A model generated the notes under the pieces. The model did no database searches, was not told the DNA's origin, and saw nothing but the letters and a program-made list of their open reading frames with translations. Shown in pieces: positions 17,944 through 26,816 of a stretch of 64,000 nt of DNA. The stretch covers positions 1-64,000 of the forward strand of contig NZ_JOIR01000005.1 in the NCBI RefSeq assembly GCF_000720115.1, given 5' to 3'. Numbering within the stretch: position 1 is the first letter of the stretch; each line of letters starts with the position of its first letter. Origin of the DNA: Streptomyces sp. NRRL F-2580. GTDB lineage: Bacteria > Actinomycetota > Actinomycetes > Streptomycetales > Streptomycetaceae. The translations under genes were made by a program, and so were the position numbers.

Positions 17944-18101
17944 GGGTGGAGGAGCCTCCCGTCCACCCCGGCATGCTGTTTCCTCCCAGCTCGTGCGCGT
18001 CGGCGCCTTCTTGCCTCAGCAGAGCGTGGCACGACCTCGCCGACTGAAGAGGGGCGGTCCGAGCGCCTTGCTTTTGAGCTGCGGAGATCGTTGCCCCGCA
18101 T

Positions 18102-19500
18102 GTGACGGGGTGGGGCGCGGGCCAGCGGGTGCGGATCGGGATCCTGACGAAGATGTTCACCGCCGAGTTGGTGGACGCGGCGATAGCCAAGCATGACCGT
18201 GCCGAGCGGCGCCGTCGCCTCCTGCCAGCTCGGATGGTCGTGTACTTCGTCCTGGCCCTGTGCCTGTTCGCCCGGGAGTCGTACGAGGAGGTGCTGCGGC
18301 TGCTGACCAGCGGCATTCCGGGCACTCGGGTCGTCGCGCGGGTGAACCGGTCGTCGCTGTGCCGGGCTCGCGCTCGGCTCGGGGAGAACGTGCTGGAGAC
18401 CGTGTTCCGGCAGGTGCCCGGTCCGCTCGCCACCCCGGACACGCCGGGCGCGTGGTGGCGAGGGCTGCGGCTCCTGGCCTTGGATGGGACCCAGTTCGAT
18501 CTTCCGGATTCGACGAGCAACGGCGACACCTTCGACGGCCCCTCCACCACCGGCTGTGTCCCCTTCGGGTTCCCCAGGTCAGAGCGGTGGTACTGGCCGA
18601 GATCGGAACGCACGGAGTCATCGATGCCCACCTCGGCGGCTACCGCGACGGCGAGCGCAGCCTCGCCTACCCGCTGGCCGGCTCCACCGGCCCCGGAGAC
18701 CTGGTCATCGCCGACCGCGGCTTCTGGTCGGTCGAGTTCGCTCACGCCTTCACCGTGGCGGGGGCGGATCTGTTGGTGAGGCTCCAGTCCAACCACCTCG
18801 GCACCGCCCAGGAAGAACTTCCGGACGGCTCGTATCTGTCGATGGCGCGACAGGGAAAGGACGTCCGACTCCGAGCCGCGAGGGAAGGCCGGACGCTGCC
18901 CCGTCACGTGATCTACCGCGTCATCACCTTCGCCAAGGCCGACAAGACCTCGGCACGAGACTGCTGGACCCCGAGCAGTACCCGGCCGCCGAGCTGGTCG
19001 CGCTCTGCCAGGGACGCTGGGAGAGCGAACTTGCCTTCGACGAGATCAAGAACCACCTCGGCCCCGGCGGACCGATCAGGTCGCGCACGCCCGAGGGCGT
19101 CCGGCAGGAACTATGGGCCTACCTCGCCATCCACCACGCGATCCGCCGGTTCGCCCACACAGCCGCGCTCGCCCGCCCGGCGGTGGACGCCGACCGTGTC
19201 TCCTACCTGAAGTGCGTCCGCATAATCCGCCGCAGCATCCGGTCCCAGCTGGGAGCGACCGTCGCCAAGCTCACCCGGTCCATCACCGAGGCCAGGCGGG
19301 AGGCACGTGCACGCCTCCTCCCGGCCCGGCGTAATCGCGACTGCCCACGCGCGATCAAGAAGCCGAACCGCTGGCCCGTACTCAGGACCCGCGCCAGACG
19401 CGGCACCGTCCAACCCGGCCGCTGGGCTCACAACCCGACCGCGAAGCAGAAGAGCTCACGTCGGGCCGGCCGACCGGTGCTGAACGCAGAGCAAGCCTTG
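18102..19500 (+). pseudogene. Decayed IS4-type transposase
   Basis: Three frames together give one transposase: frame one with VDAAIAKHDRAERRRRLLPA and LLALDGTQFDLPDS (to about 18571), frame two with VVLAEIGTHGVIDAHLGGY and DLVIADRGFWSVEFA (to about 18950), frame three with LLDPEQYPAAELVALCQGRW, ESELAFDEIKNHL and a basic tail. The D (DGTQ), D (ADRGF) and E (FDEIKNH) residues form the IS4-family DDE triad. The first break is explained by one missing C in the run 18572-18575. Terminal inverted repeats were not found, so element borders are unknown and the end is approximate. Confidence 0.75.
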
Positions 19501-19516
19501 TTACCGCCCTGGCAAG

Positions 19517-19522
19517 TAGCCT
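19517..19522 (+). promoter_or_regulatory. -10 box of a leaderless promoter
   Basis: TAGCCT is six bases before ATG 19529. Confidence 0.5.
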
Positions 19523-19528
19523 CCGCCT

Positions 19529-19924
19529 ATGAGCTGGGACGTTCTTCTTCTGCCGCTGCCTGCGGACCTATCGTCGATCGACGACCTTCCCTCCGATCAC
19601 GAGCCACCTCCCATCGGAAACCGGTCCGAGATCCACCAGGCACTCCGGTCAGCCGTGAGCGAGGTCGACCTCACCGATCCCAACTGGGGAGAGGTGCTCG
19701 GGCCGACCTGGGTGATCGACCTCGGCATAGGCGAGAACGACCCCGTCGAGTCGGTCATGCTCCACGTCCGGGGCGGGGAGGACGACGTGCTGCCCCTGAT
19801 CTTCCGCATCTCCCAGGCGCTCGGCTGCCGTCCTTTCGACTGCTCCACTGGTGACCTGCTCACGGAGGACGCCCCGAACAGTTGGCCCGCCTTCCAAACC
19901 TTTCGAGACAGGGCGATCGACTAG
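19529..19924 (+). CDS. Hypothetical protein, 131 aa
   Basis: The 131-aa acidic protein starts MSWDVLLLPLPADLSSIDDL and contains NWGEVLGPTWVIDLGIGEN and a VLPLIFRISQALGCRPFDCS segment. The pattern of a short strand followed by acidic segments resembles small cytosolic proteins often found near mobile DNA in Streptomyces, some with SUKH-like immunity roles, but I cannot assign a family. It sits between the dead IS4 copy and an S1-domain gene and has a leaderless promoter. Confidence 0.65.
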   Translation: MSWDVLLLPLPADLSSIDDLPSDHEPPPIGNRSEIHQALRSAVSEVDLTDPNWGEVLGPTWVIDLGIGENDPVESVMLHVRGGEDDVLPLIFRISQALGCRPFDCSTGDLLTEDAPNSWPAFQTFRDRAID

Positions 19925-19946
19925 GCCGTATGCCAGGGTGGCCAGC

Positions 19947-20504
19947 ATGGATTGGCAGTCTGAGAGCCCGGAACTCTGGGCGTTCCTGGAGTCACTGCAC
20001 CGCGGCGAGATCCTGTCCGGTGCCGTCGCGGCGATCGAACGGTTCGGGGTCTTCGTTGCCCTGGATAGCGGCCCCGACCATCCGACACTGCCTGGCGTCG
20101 GGTTCATCACCATTCCTGAACTTTCATGGCGGCACATCGACACTCCTACCGATGTTGTCCAGATCGGGCAGCGTGTCTCGTGCGAGTTCCTCCAGTTCGA
20201 CACCTACAACGCAGAGGCCAGGCTGTCCTTGCGGGCTCTTGAGCCCGACCCCTTCCAGGCCTTCGCCAACCGGACCGCTGTGGGTCAGGAACTCCTTGGG
20301 GTGGTCGACAGGGTTTTCCCGTTCGGTGTCTTTGTCGACCTTGGGGACGGGGTCGTCGGGTTGGTCCCCTGCCGAGGGATCCATGGCAGGCCTGCGGCCG
20401 GTCCGCCGGAGGCCTTCGAGGCTGGCGAGGAGATCTCCGTCGTCGTTACGGACATCGAGCGTCCCCATCGACGGGTTTTCCTTGGCCGACCGGACAAGTC
20501 CTAG
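19947..20504 (+). CDS. S1 RNA-binding domain protein (two S1 repeats)
   Basis: The 185-aa protein has two S1-like OB folds. The first is at about residues 20-90 (LSGAVAAIERFGVFVALDSG), the second at about 110-180 (LLGVVDRVFPFGVFVDLGDG followed by VGLVPCRGIHG). S1 domains bind single-stranded RNA; a small stand-alone two-domain protein may act on translation or mRNA stability. ATG 19947 is chosen because the upstream extension is Arg/Pro-rich and unlike a protein start. CAGGGT seven bases upstream could again be a leaderless -10 box. Confidence 0.75.
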   Translation: MDWQSESPELWAFLESLHRGEILSGAVAAIERFGVFVALDSGPDHPTLPGVGFITIPELSWRHIDTPTDVVQIGQRVSCEFLQFDTYNAEARLSLRALEPDPFQAFANRTAVGQELLGVVDRVFPFGVFVDLGDGVVGLVPCRGIHGRPAAGPPEAFEAGEEISVVVTDIERPHRRVFLGRPDKS

Positions 20505-20536
20505 CTGGACCCCGATCTCCGCGGGACGGTCGCTAA

Positions 20537-21301
20537 GAAGTCATCTCATTTGGGTGATTGGGTAGGCTGTCGGTTGTGGCGGGGATTGTTGAGCGGCTGG
20601 TGCCGGATGAGTTGTGGGAGCTGTTCCAGCGGGTGGGTGCCGGACTGGCAGCAGCTGCCTGCGGCATCGTTCGGGCCGTCGGGGGCGACAGCCCACCGGC
20701 GCTTCTCCGAGTGGAGCAAGGCCCGGGTGTGGGCCAAGCTCCACCGCCTGGTCCTCGACGAGCTCGGCGCCCGCGGCGAGCTGGACTGGTCCCGCTGCGC
20801 GATCGACTCCGTCAACATGCGGGCCCTGAAAAGGGGGACCTAACGGGTCCGAATCCTGTCGACAGGGGCAAGTTCGGATCGAAGATCCACTTGATCACCG
20901 AGCGGACCGGTCTGCCCCTGTCCGTCGGAATCTCAGGGGCGAACCTCCACGACAGCCAGGCACTCGAACCCCTCGTACGCGGCATCCCGCCCATCCGCTC
21001 TCGCCGCGGACGCCGTCGGCGCAAGCCCGGCAAACGCCACGCTGACAAGGGCTACGACTACGCCCACCTGCGGAAATGGTTACGTCAGCGCGGCATCACA
21101 CACCGCATCGCCCGCAAGGGCATCGAGTCCTCACAGCGACTGGGCCGCCACCGCTGGACCAAAGAACGGACCATGGCCTGGCTCGCCGGCTGCCGCCGAC
21201 TCCACCGCCGCTACGAACGCAAAGCCGACCACTTCCTTGCCTTCACCAGCATCGCCTGCACCCTCATCTGCTACCACAGACTGACCAAATGAGATGACTT
21301 C
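20537..21301 (+). mobile_element. IS5-family (IS427-like) insertion sequence, internally deleted
   Basis: The element has perfect 17-bp terminal inverted repeats GAAGTCATCTCATTTGG (20537-20553 and, inverted, 21285-21301) and a direct TAA target duplication (20534-20536 and 21302-21304). It is 765 bp, shorter than the approximately 0.85 kb I expect for this type. The transposase is interrupted by a deletion at about 20633, so the copy should not move by itself but could still be mobilised. Confidence 0.9.
20576..21292 (+). pseudogene. IS5-family transposase (deleted, two-frame)
   Basis: The N-terminus VAGIVERLVPDELWELFQRV is in one frame. After a deletion near 20633 the next frame gives WQQLPAASFGPSGATAHRRF through DWSRCAIDSVNMRALKRGT and a stop. 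The second half, LTGPNPVDRGKFGSKIHLIT to ACTLICYHRLTK, is in another frame. The last switch at the AAAAGGGG run (about 20827-20835) is the normal programmed frameshift of this IS group. Only the upstream deletion, removing the segment before WQQLP, is abnormal. Confidence 0.8.
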
Positions 21302-21508
21302 TAAGTCCGTGAGGCCTTGGTTGGCCGCCAGCAGCACGGGCATGGATGGCATGGAGCCGCTCCCTGACTCTAGGAAGGCCACATCGTAGAGGGGGTGTTG
21401 GCGTGTCGTCAGGTGTCCGAGGTGATCGCCTGCGGGGCTGGCCGGGTGGTGCTCGCAAGGTGCAAGGCGCTCTATCGCAGGTCTATCGCGATCAGTGCGT
21501 AACAACGA
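21302..21508. other. IS flank with possible interrupted minus-strand frame
   Basis: On the minus strand a frame from about 21511 ending VLLAANQGLTDL meets the IS. Removing the element and one TAA copy continues it as ATVPRRSGSS and a stop left of the IS. This short frame may be the gene that was hit, but its coding nature is weak. Nothing else is seen. Confidence 0.3.
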
Positions 21509-21510
21509 CA

Positions 21511-21545
21511 AAGACCTGGACTCAGTGGGACTGGGTCCAGGTCTT
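21511..21545. terminator. Host tRNA-Arg terminator hairpin (left copy)
   Basis: AAGACCTGGACTCAGT-GGG-ACTGGGTCCAGGTCTT forms a 16-bp stem with one G-T pair and a GGG loop. It matches the hairpin at 42040-42074 next to the intact tRNA, with compensating base changes at two stem positions. It is interpreted as the original chromosomal terminator of the tRNA gene, displaced by element insertion. Confidence 0.8.
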
Positions 21546-21594
21546 CATGCTTGGCACTCGTGCAGGTCAGCGGGTGTTTCACGCTGGTCCAGCA

Positions 21595-21640
21595 GGAGTG
21601 CCCCCGGCAGGATTCGAACCTGCGCACACGGCTCCGGAGG
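21595..21640. repeat. att site: displaced tRNA-Arg 3' fragment
   Basis: The 46 bases 21595-21640 are identical to 42124-42169 and cover the 3' part of tRNA-Arg(CCG) from the discriminator to the anticodon loop (CTCCGGA). Beyond 21640 the sequence no longer matches a tRNA. This is the far att site of the integrated element. Confidence 0.9.
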
Positions 21641-21999
21641 GCAACCACTTGTCCCACCTAGCAGGCCCCTGAGCTGCTAGTACACAGAGTGAGTCCATGT
21701 TGTCGCGGGACGCGACACGCTACTCACACGTAGCTCGAGTTCACGAGCTGGCGGACCAGCGGTGCTTGGGCCTTGCACGGCATACGGAGCGGGCGTCCCG
21801 AGTCCGCGATGAGGCCCTCCCCTCCTTCTCAGTCCGAATGTGCATCGAACTGGCCAGCCCCTTGTAAGGGCAGCGACGGCAGCTTCTGACACGTGGCTGC
21901 TGCTTCCCCCGAGTCCGTTGCGAAGAAGACTCGCCTCTCGCCGTGCCAGAGGAGGAGACTTAGGCAGCACGGGCACGCCGACGGAGGGACGAAGCATCG
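21641..21999. other. Non-coding left end of the AICE
   Basis: No gene is supported. The stretch is less G+C-rich than the chromosome. GGAGGGA at 21983-21989 is the ribosome site of the NACHT gene. A promoter presumably lies here but no convincing pair of hexamers was picked. Confidence 0.5.
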
Positions 22000-24900
22000 A
22001 TGAGCACCCATGGGGGACGGGCCAACGAAGCCGGAAGCCTTCATCGCAGCGGCTTCGCGACTCTGCTGGCTGCGTACGGACTCCGTGGGCTACCACTTCC
22101 CTTCTTTGGGAGCGATGGATCTGGCCCCCTCGTCACTTCTCTGCAGTTCGAGACGCCTGACGCAGTCGATGACATTCGTTGCAATTTTTCGGATGGTACT
22201 TACGCAGTTCTTCAAGCCAAAAGAAGCTGCGGGAACGACAGGCATCTAGCGGCAACGGTGAGTCAATGGGTAGGGCAACTCGAATCTCTCGGGCCATCAG
22301 ACCGAGTGGGATTGATTGTGCGCAACTCGAAAGGCCCGGTCAAGCACCTCAAGGAGGCTCTGGATAATCTGCGCTCTGAGTTTCCTCGACAGGCTACATC
22401 TCAGATGTCCACTGCCCTCACTGCCGTTCGGAATCTGATACCTGCCGATATGACCGAAGTGAATATCGATAGGCTGCTAAGATCCGCATTTTGCATCGAA
22501 GGTGCATGCGAAGCCCCCGGCGATAATTACTTCGAGAACGCTGTCGCCCTGCTAGATAGCGTGATTGTCGCTCATGGGTTCGGCGTGGTAGCTGTAAAGG
22601 TCCTTCAAAGCAACTTCCAGAGGAGCGCTGCTTCAGGGCAGGGCAGCAACTTGGAAAACTGGGTCGAGTGGCTTCAGGCCGGCGGGCTGGTTGCCGAACC
22701 CAACCCCACTGGGCCGCCGGGACCCCGGCTGGCAGCGCAAAATCTCAATCTCGAACAGTACTTGCTCAGCTGGCGAGATCAGGCGGATAAGCTTCACTAC
22801 TCTCTTCTCGCGGAAGATCTTCCCATTCTGGAAGTCGAGGGATTGGGGTATTCCTACAAGGTCGCCGTTCCTGAATTGGGAAGTAGTTCGCGGGAGAAGG
22901 TGTCTCTGCTCGGCGTATGTCGACGATGGCGGAGGATTCTTCTGGTGGGATTGCCGGGATCCGGTAAATCCACAGCCGGGCGCCAAATCGTAGCCGAATG
23001 GGCTAAGCATGCTGATGCGCCAGTCCCTCTATTCGTTCCACTCAAGCGTGTTGCTGAGCGAGTTTCAGATCCCTCAGAGGTAACGCTAGAACTTCTGGTG
23101 GAGATCGGAATAGCGGGCGCAGATGTATCGTCTCGGGAGTCTCTGCATAGTGCGGTTATGCGTCACGCCCGGAGGGGTGATGCACTCCTTGTGCTTGATG
23201 GTCTTGACGAGTGTCGGTCCCTTTCCGGGGTCGTCTCGAACGGGATTAAGCTGCTACTGGATCGGCTCCACAAAGACACCTCCGTTGTTGTAGTGGGTAG
23301 GGATAGCGCGATACCGGCTGCCAAGAAATTGATGCTGCCGGAGGTGCGCCTGTGTGAGCCGTACTTCCTTGAAAAGAACATGAAATCCCTCCTGGCGGCC
23401 ATTGCTGCCGTTCGTATCCCGGCAGACGCGCAGGAAAAATGGCTGAGGGAGAAAGTTAGAAATATTGAAGAATCTAAGGAGAAGAATCACGAGATTTGGA
23501 GCGTTCCCCTACTGGCGACGATGCTTACTTTGTTGACGGCCTCACGAAATGAGAGTTACCTGCCATCGAGCAGGGCGAAAATTCTGCACTCTGTTGTGCA
23601 AGATAGCGTTCGAAAATGGGAACTGAAGCGCCTCAGTATTCAGCCGCCGGGAGGGTGGGGCGATTCGCTTAAAGCGCCGCATCTACTCGACGGGTTCGCT
23701 GCTATCGGTCACGCGATTAACGCTGCAAGCTCTGTCGATTCCGGTGAAGTAGAGGCCGCCTTGAAGCTGATGCTCACCACCCGGTGGGATTGCTCCGTGG
23801 GGGAGGCCGAAGTTCTTTCTCAGGACATCAGGTGGTTCTGGGACGAACATGTCGGTGTATTTGTGTCGATCGACGGAGGGGCGGCGACAGAAGCGCGGAG
23901 TAGGCAGTTTACGGAAATAGCTGAAGCGATCTGGGTATCCCAGAGGAACGCTGAAGAGGTTGAGCAGTGGGTCGAGCGCGCCATCCTGGACGAAGAAATG
24001 AAGGAGGCCTTGATTCTCGCGGCAGGTCTCTCTTCAGGGGTCACGGAAATCCTGATGGACGTGTCCCTACGGCAATCTGATCTCGAAGCAAGAGACCGGG
24101 GGATTCTGTGGCTGCTGCAGTCAGAAAAAGAGGAGCCGTCGCTTTCGGACATCCGTATGGAGAAACTGATTGCGGAACTATGTAGGACCTATGGTGAGGC
24201 TCGGCCGCCTGCTTCGCGCAATCATTCCGCAGAGCCCAAAAAAGGCCGCATGGTTGTTGGGAACATCGCGCGAAGTCGAATCGCTAGTCAACTAAAGGTG
24301 GATGGGTTCGGTTGGCTTCTCATCGCCTCTTTGGCTCAGATAGGAATGTCGGTCCATACACGCGAATTTCGAGACGCATCGTTCACTTCGCTGCGACTGG
24401 ACGCATATAGATCCGCTGTCCTGAGTTCCCTAACGTCTCTTACTGATGCGCATTACGACAAGGCCCCACCAAGTCAGGAGCAGGTGGCTTCAGTCCGGTC
24501 ATTGTTGACCATGCCACTTGAGCCTGCCAAACAAAGCGGAGTGCAAATATCGCGCCGGACGTATTCCGTTGGCGCGGACAGGGATCTGCTGCTTTCCGGG
24601 CATCGTGAAGTTGGACTGATGGCGTTGCCGTATCTGGAGATCCTTGGGGGCGATGTTCTTCCTCATCTTAAAGTGGTCGCGGAGAGGTCTTCGGTTTCTC
24701 AGTATCAACGCTTCATCGGGCCGCTTCAGGCTGCCGGAGTGGACATGACGCAAGCGTGGTCGCGTGCGATTGCGCACCTGGTGGAGTTGTTTGAAGGGGA
24801 TGATTTCTGGAGTCGAATACTCGAACCCATTGCTGAGATGGGATACTCACCCGACGTGATCGAACTGCACTCCCAAAAGGACCGACGCTGGCGCATGCCT

Positions 24901-25629
24901 GATTTGGTCGCCCTTCTTGAGTTGATCAATGTGGCTGACGTTGGAGTGGGAGATTATCGGGATGCTACTCGCGATGATGCCACTATGTTGGCAGGGTGGT
25001 TTGCTGCACTCACTCAGGTCTTTTGCATTGATCCAGGACTGTGTGCTTATCAGGCGCAATTGATCCTGGATGTAGACGAGCAGGTTCAGGCCCGTGATTA
25101 CAGTTTTCTGTTTACTTCCATGGGTGAGTCGATTCCGGAACCCGGAGTCGCTGAACTCGCGTCACTCGACGCCCTGGTTTCCTGTCTGCGGCATGCGTCC
25201 TCCGATTGGATAGCTCGCGTCTCCTGTATGACTCTCGCCAAACTTGGTGATGTGCGGTCGGTTGACGGCCTCGCAGAAATCATGCATACCGCTACGCCAC
25301 ACAGGCGGAAATTGGCCACCATTGCCTGGTGTGCTAGTAGCGTGAGCGAGTGGGATGCTGCTGCGCAAGCGCTCGCATCGGTGGATCCTTCTGTAAGGGC
25401 AGGGGCAGTCAGCTATGCCCGTATGAGGGGGGCCGAGTCCACGGTTTTCCGAGATCTGATCGATTCAGCTTCCGCTGACGAAGATGGGACGATTCGGTGG
25501 CAGGCAACTAGGGACGAATCCGTTTCCCTTCTCGCCCCTGTGTGGAGCTGTCCGGATTGCTTGCACTTCAATCCGATGAATGTTTTGGATTGCCCTCATT
25601 GCCCAAGAGGCACTCGCCCATTCGGGTAA
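22000..25629 (+). CDS. NACHT-type NTPase with nuclease-like N-terminus and C-terminal zinc ribbon
   Basis: The 1209-aa protein looks like a bacterial NLR-type defence protein. Residues about 15-110 resemble a Cap4/DUF4297-like PD-(D/E)XK nuclease: HRSGFATLLAAYGLRG, then DDIRCNFSDGTYAVLQAKRS with D56/D57 and Q-x-K near 74. The NACHT ATPase has P-loop GLPGSGKST (about 316) and Walker B LLVLDGLDEC (about 395-405). The long C-terminal half is helical and probably the sensor. It ends with C1184-x2-C1187 and C1198-x2-C1201, a zinc ribbon. Codon use is markedly richer in A/T than its neighbours, a sign of transfer. Nuclease assignment is inferred; NACHT is firm. Confidence 0.82.
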   Translation: MSTHGGRANEAGSLHRSGFATLLAAYGLRGLPLPFFGSDGSGPLVTSLQFETPDAVDDIRCNFSDGTYAVLQAKRSCGNDRHLAATVSQWVGQLESLGPSDRVGLIVRNSKGPVKHLKEALDNLRSEFPRQATSQMSTALTAVRNLIPADMTEVNIDRLLRSAFCIEGACEAPGDNYFENAVALLDSVIVAHGFGVVAVKVLQSNFQRSAASGQGSNLENWVEWLQAGGLVAEPNPTGPPGPRLAAQNLNLEQYLLSWRDQADKLHYSLLAEDLPILEVEGLGYSYKVAVPELGSSSREKVSLLGVCRRWRRILLVGLPGSGKSTAGRQIVAEWAKHADAPVPLFVPLKRVAERVSDPSEVTLELLVEIGIAGADVSSRESLHSAVMRHARRGDALLVLDGLDECRSLSGVVSNGIKLLLDRLHKDTSVVVVGRDSAIPAAKKLMLPEVRLCEPYFLEKNMKSLLAAIAAVRIPADAQEKWLREKVRNIEESKEKNHEIWSVPLLATMLTLLTASRNESYLPSSRAKILHSVVQDSVRKWELKRLSIQPPGGWGDSLKAPHLLDGFAAIGHAINAASSVDSGEVEAALKLMLTTRWDCSVGEAEVLSQDIRWFWDEHVGVFVSIDGGAATEARSRQFTEIAEAIWVSQRNAEEVEQWVERAILDEEMKEALILAAGLSSGVTEILMDVSLRQSDLEARDRGILWLLQSEKEEPSLSDIRMEKLIAELCRTYGEARPPASRNHSAEPKKGRMVVGNIARSRIASQLKVDGFGWLLIASLAQIGMSVHTREFRDASFTSLRLDAYRSAVLSSLTSLTDAHYDKAPPSQEQVASVRSLLTMPLEPAKQSGVQISRRTYSVGADRDLLLSGHREVGLMALPYLEILGGDVLPHLKVVAERSSVSQYQRFIGPLQAAGVDMTQAWSRAIAHLVELFEGDDFWSRILEPIAEMGYSPDVIELHSQKDRRWRMPDLVALLELINVADVGVGDYRDATRDDATMLAGWFAALTQVFCIDPGLCAYQAQLILDVDEQVQARDYSFLFTSMGESIPEPGVAELASLDALVSCLRHASSDWIARVSCMTLAKLGDVRSVDGLAEIMHTATPHRRKLATIAWCASSVSEWDAAAQALASVDPSVRAGAVSYARMRGAESTVFRDLIDSASADEDGTIRWQATRDESVSLLAPVWSCPDCLHFNPMNVLDCPHCPRGTRPFG

Positions 25630-25642
25630 TTATCCGACGTCC

Positions 25643-26095
25643 TTACCTCAGCAGGTGATCGTTTACTGCGCGCGCCAGAGTAGCCAGCTCAGGCAGATCC
25701 GAGACGGTGACGCCTTCCGCTTCGAGTAGTTCAACACCGATGCAGTCAGCCACCAAGAGGCTCGGCTCTCGCCAGGCGATGACCACGCGGCGGATGGGAG
25801 AGCGGAGGATCAGTTGGGTGCACGTGAGGGGACGAGACTTTCGCTCCGAGCAGGGTTCCAGCGTGCTGTAGAGCGTGGCGCCGGCCAGGCGCGGGTCGTC
25901 TTGTGGGAGCTTGGCCAGGGCGGATTCCTCCGCGTGGACGTGGGCGTCCGTCTCGCGGGAGTAGCCGTTGGCGAGCTCCGTGCCGTCGACGCCCACGATG
26001 ATGGCGCCGACGGAGAAGGCGCCTTCGGCCGGCGGGCACTTGCGGGAGAGTTCGATGGCCCTCTCCATCCAGGTCACATCGTCGGCGTGCGTCAT
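25643..26095 (-). CDS. RibD-like / dCMP-type deaminase
   Basis: The 150-aa protein is a zinc-dependent cytidine deaminase-fold enzyme with HAEES (catalytic Glu and zinc His) and EPCSERKSRPLTC (two zinc Cys spaced like RibD N-domains). It overlaps the upstream reductase gene by four bases (ATGA), so the two form a split RibD-like pair, which in riboflavin synthesis deaminates and reduces a pyrimidine. As element cargo, the actual substrate may be a modified nucleotide or other pyrimidine. It converges on the NACHT gene with 13 bp between stops. Confidence 0.82.
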   Translation of the reverse strand: MTHADDVTWMERAIELSRKCPPAEGAFSVGAIIVGVDGTELANGYSRETDAHVHAEESALAKLPQDDPRLAGATLYSTLEPCSERKSRPLTCTQLILRSPIRRVVIAWREPSLLVADCIGVELLEAEGVTVSDLPELATLARAVNDHLLR

Positions 26096-26775
26096 GCGGA
26101 GCCCTCCTGCTTAGGCAGGTAGCGGAGAAGGACCACGTCGCCGATCGTGCTGGCCTCGGCGAGCTGCATGCGGCGGGTGGAGCCTCCGGGGTAGGTGGCG
26201 GGGTTCAGGAAGCGGGGGGCGCCCAGGTCGCCGACGACCAGCGGGGCGATGGCGAGGTGAATCTCGTCCGCCAGGCCCTGCGAGAGGAAAGCGGTGTGGA
26301 TCTGGCCGCCGCCCTCCACCATCAGCCGCTCTATGCCGCGGGCTCCGAGGTCGTCCAGCAGGGCGCCGAAGTCGATGGCCGGGCCGGTGGAGACGACGTC
26401 CGCCAGGCCGGCGAGCCGTTCGCGGAGCTTCTCCTCGCCCGCGTCCGTGGTGTAGGCGAGCTTCTCGCCGCCGTGGTGCCAGAACTTCAGGTCGGCCTCC
26501 AGGTCTCCGCTCGCGGAGATGGTGACCTTCAAGGGGTAGGCGGGCTTTCCTGCGGCGACCCGCGCCGCGCGCCGCTCCTCGCTGTTCACCAGGAGCCGGG
26601 GGTTGTCGGACCGCATCGTGCCGGCGCCGATCAGGATGGCGTCCGACTCGGCGCGCACCTGGTCCACCCGGTCGAAGTCCTCGCTGTTGCTCAGGAGCAG
26701 GCGTTCGGTGCTGGTGTCGTCGATGTAGCCGTCCACGGATGTGGCCACGCTCAGGAGGACGTACGGGCGGGGCAT
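26092..26775 (-). CDS. RibD C-terminal / dihydrofolate-reductase-fold reductase
   Basis: The 227-aa protein matches the RibD C-terminal reductase family: YVLLSVATSVDGYIDD at the N-terminus, ILIGAGTMRSDNPRLLV, and LMVEGGGQIHTAFLSQGLADE. These enzymes use NADPH to reduce the ribosyl side chain of pyrimidine intermediates. The gene is second in a minus-strand operon, 41 bp after the regulator gene and overlapping the deaminase. A stand-alone reductase/deaminase pair in a mobile element points to a specialised nucleotide or riboflavin-related reaction, not proven. Confidence 0.85.
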   Translation of the reverse strand: MPRPYVLLSVATSVDGYIDDTSTERLLLSNSEDFDRVDQVRAESDAILIGAGTMRSDNPRLLVNSEERRAARVAAGKPAYPLKVTISASGDLEADLKFWHHGGEKLAYTTDAGEEKLRERLAGLADVVSTGPAIDFGALLDDLGARGIERLMVEGGGQIHTAFLSQGLADEIHLAIAPLVVGDLGAPRFLNPATYPGGSTRRMQLAEASTIGDVVLLRYLPKQEGSA

Positions 26776-26816
26776 CGGGTCTCCTTCATGTGCTGGTCAG
26801 GGCGGAGGGAGCCTGT

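Noticed and set aside
18060..19510. Terminal inverted repeats for the IS4 copy
   Set aside because: GCAAGG-type similarities near 18070 and 19490 are too short and imperfect to call ends.
20827..20835. Frameshift in the second half of the IS5 transposase as damage
   Set aside because: A frameshift at the AAAAGGGG run is the normal expression mechanism of this IS group; only the upstream deletion is abnormal.
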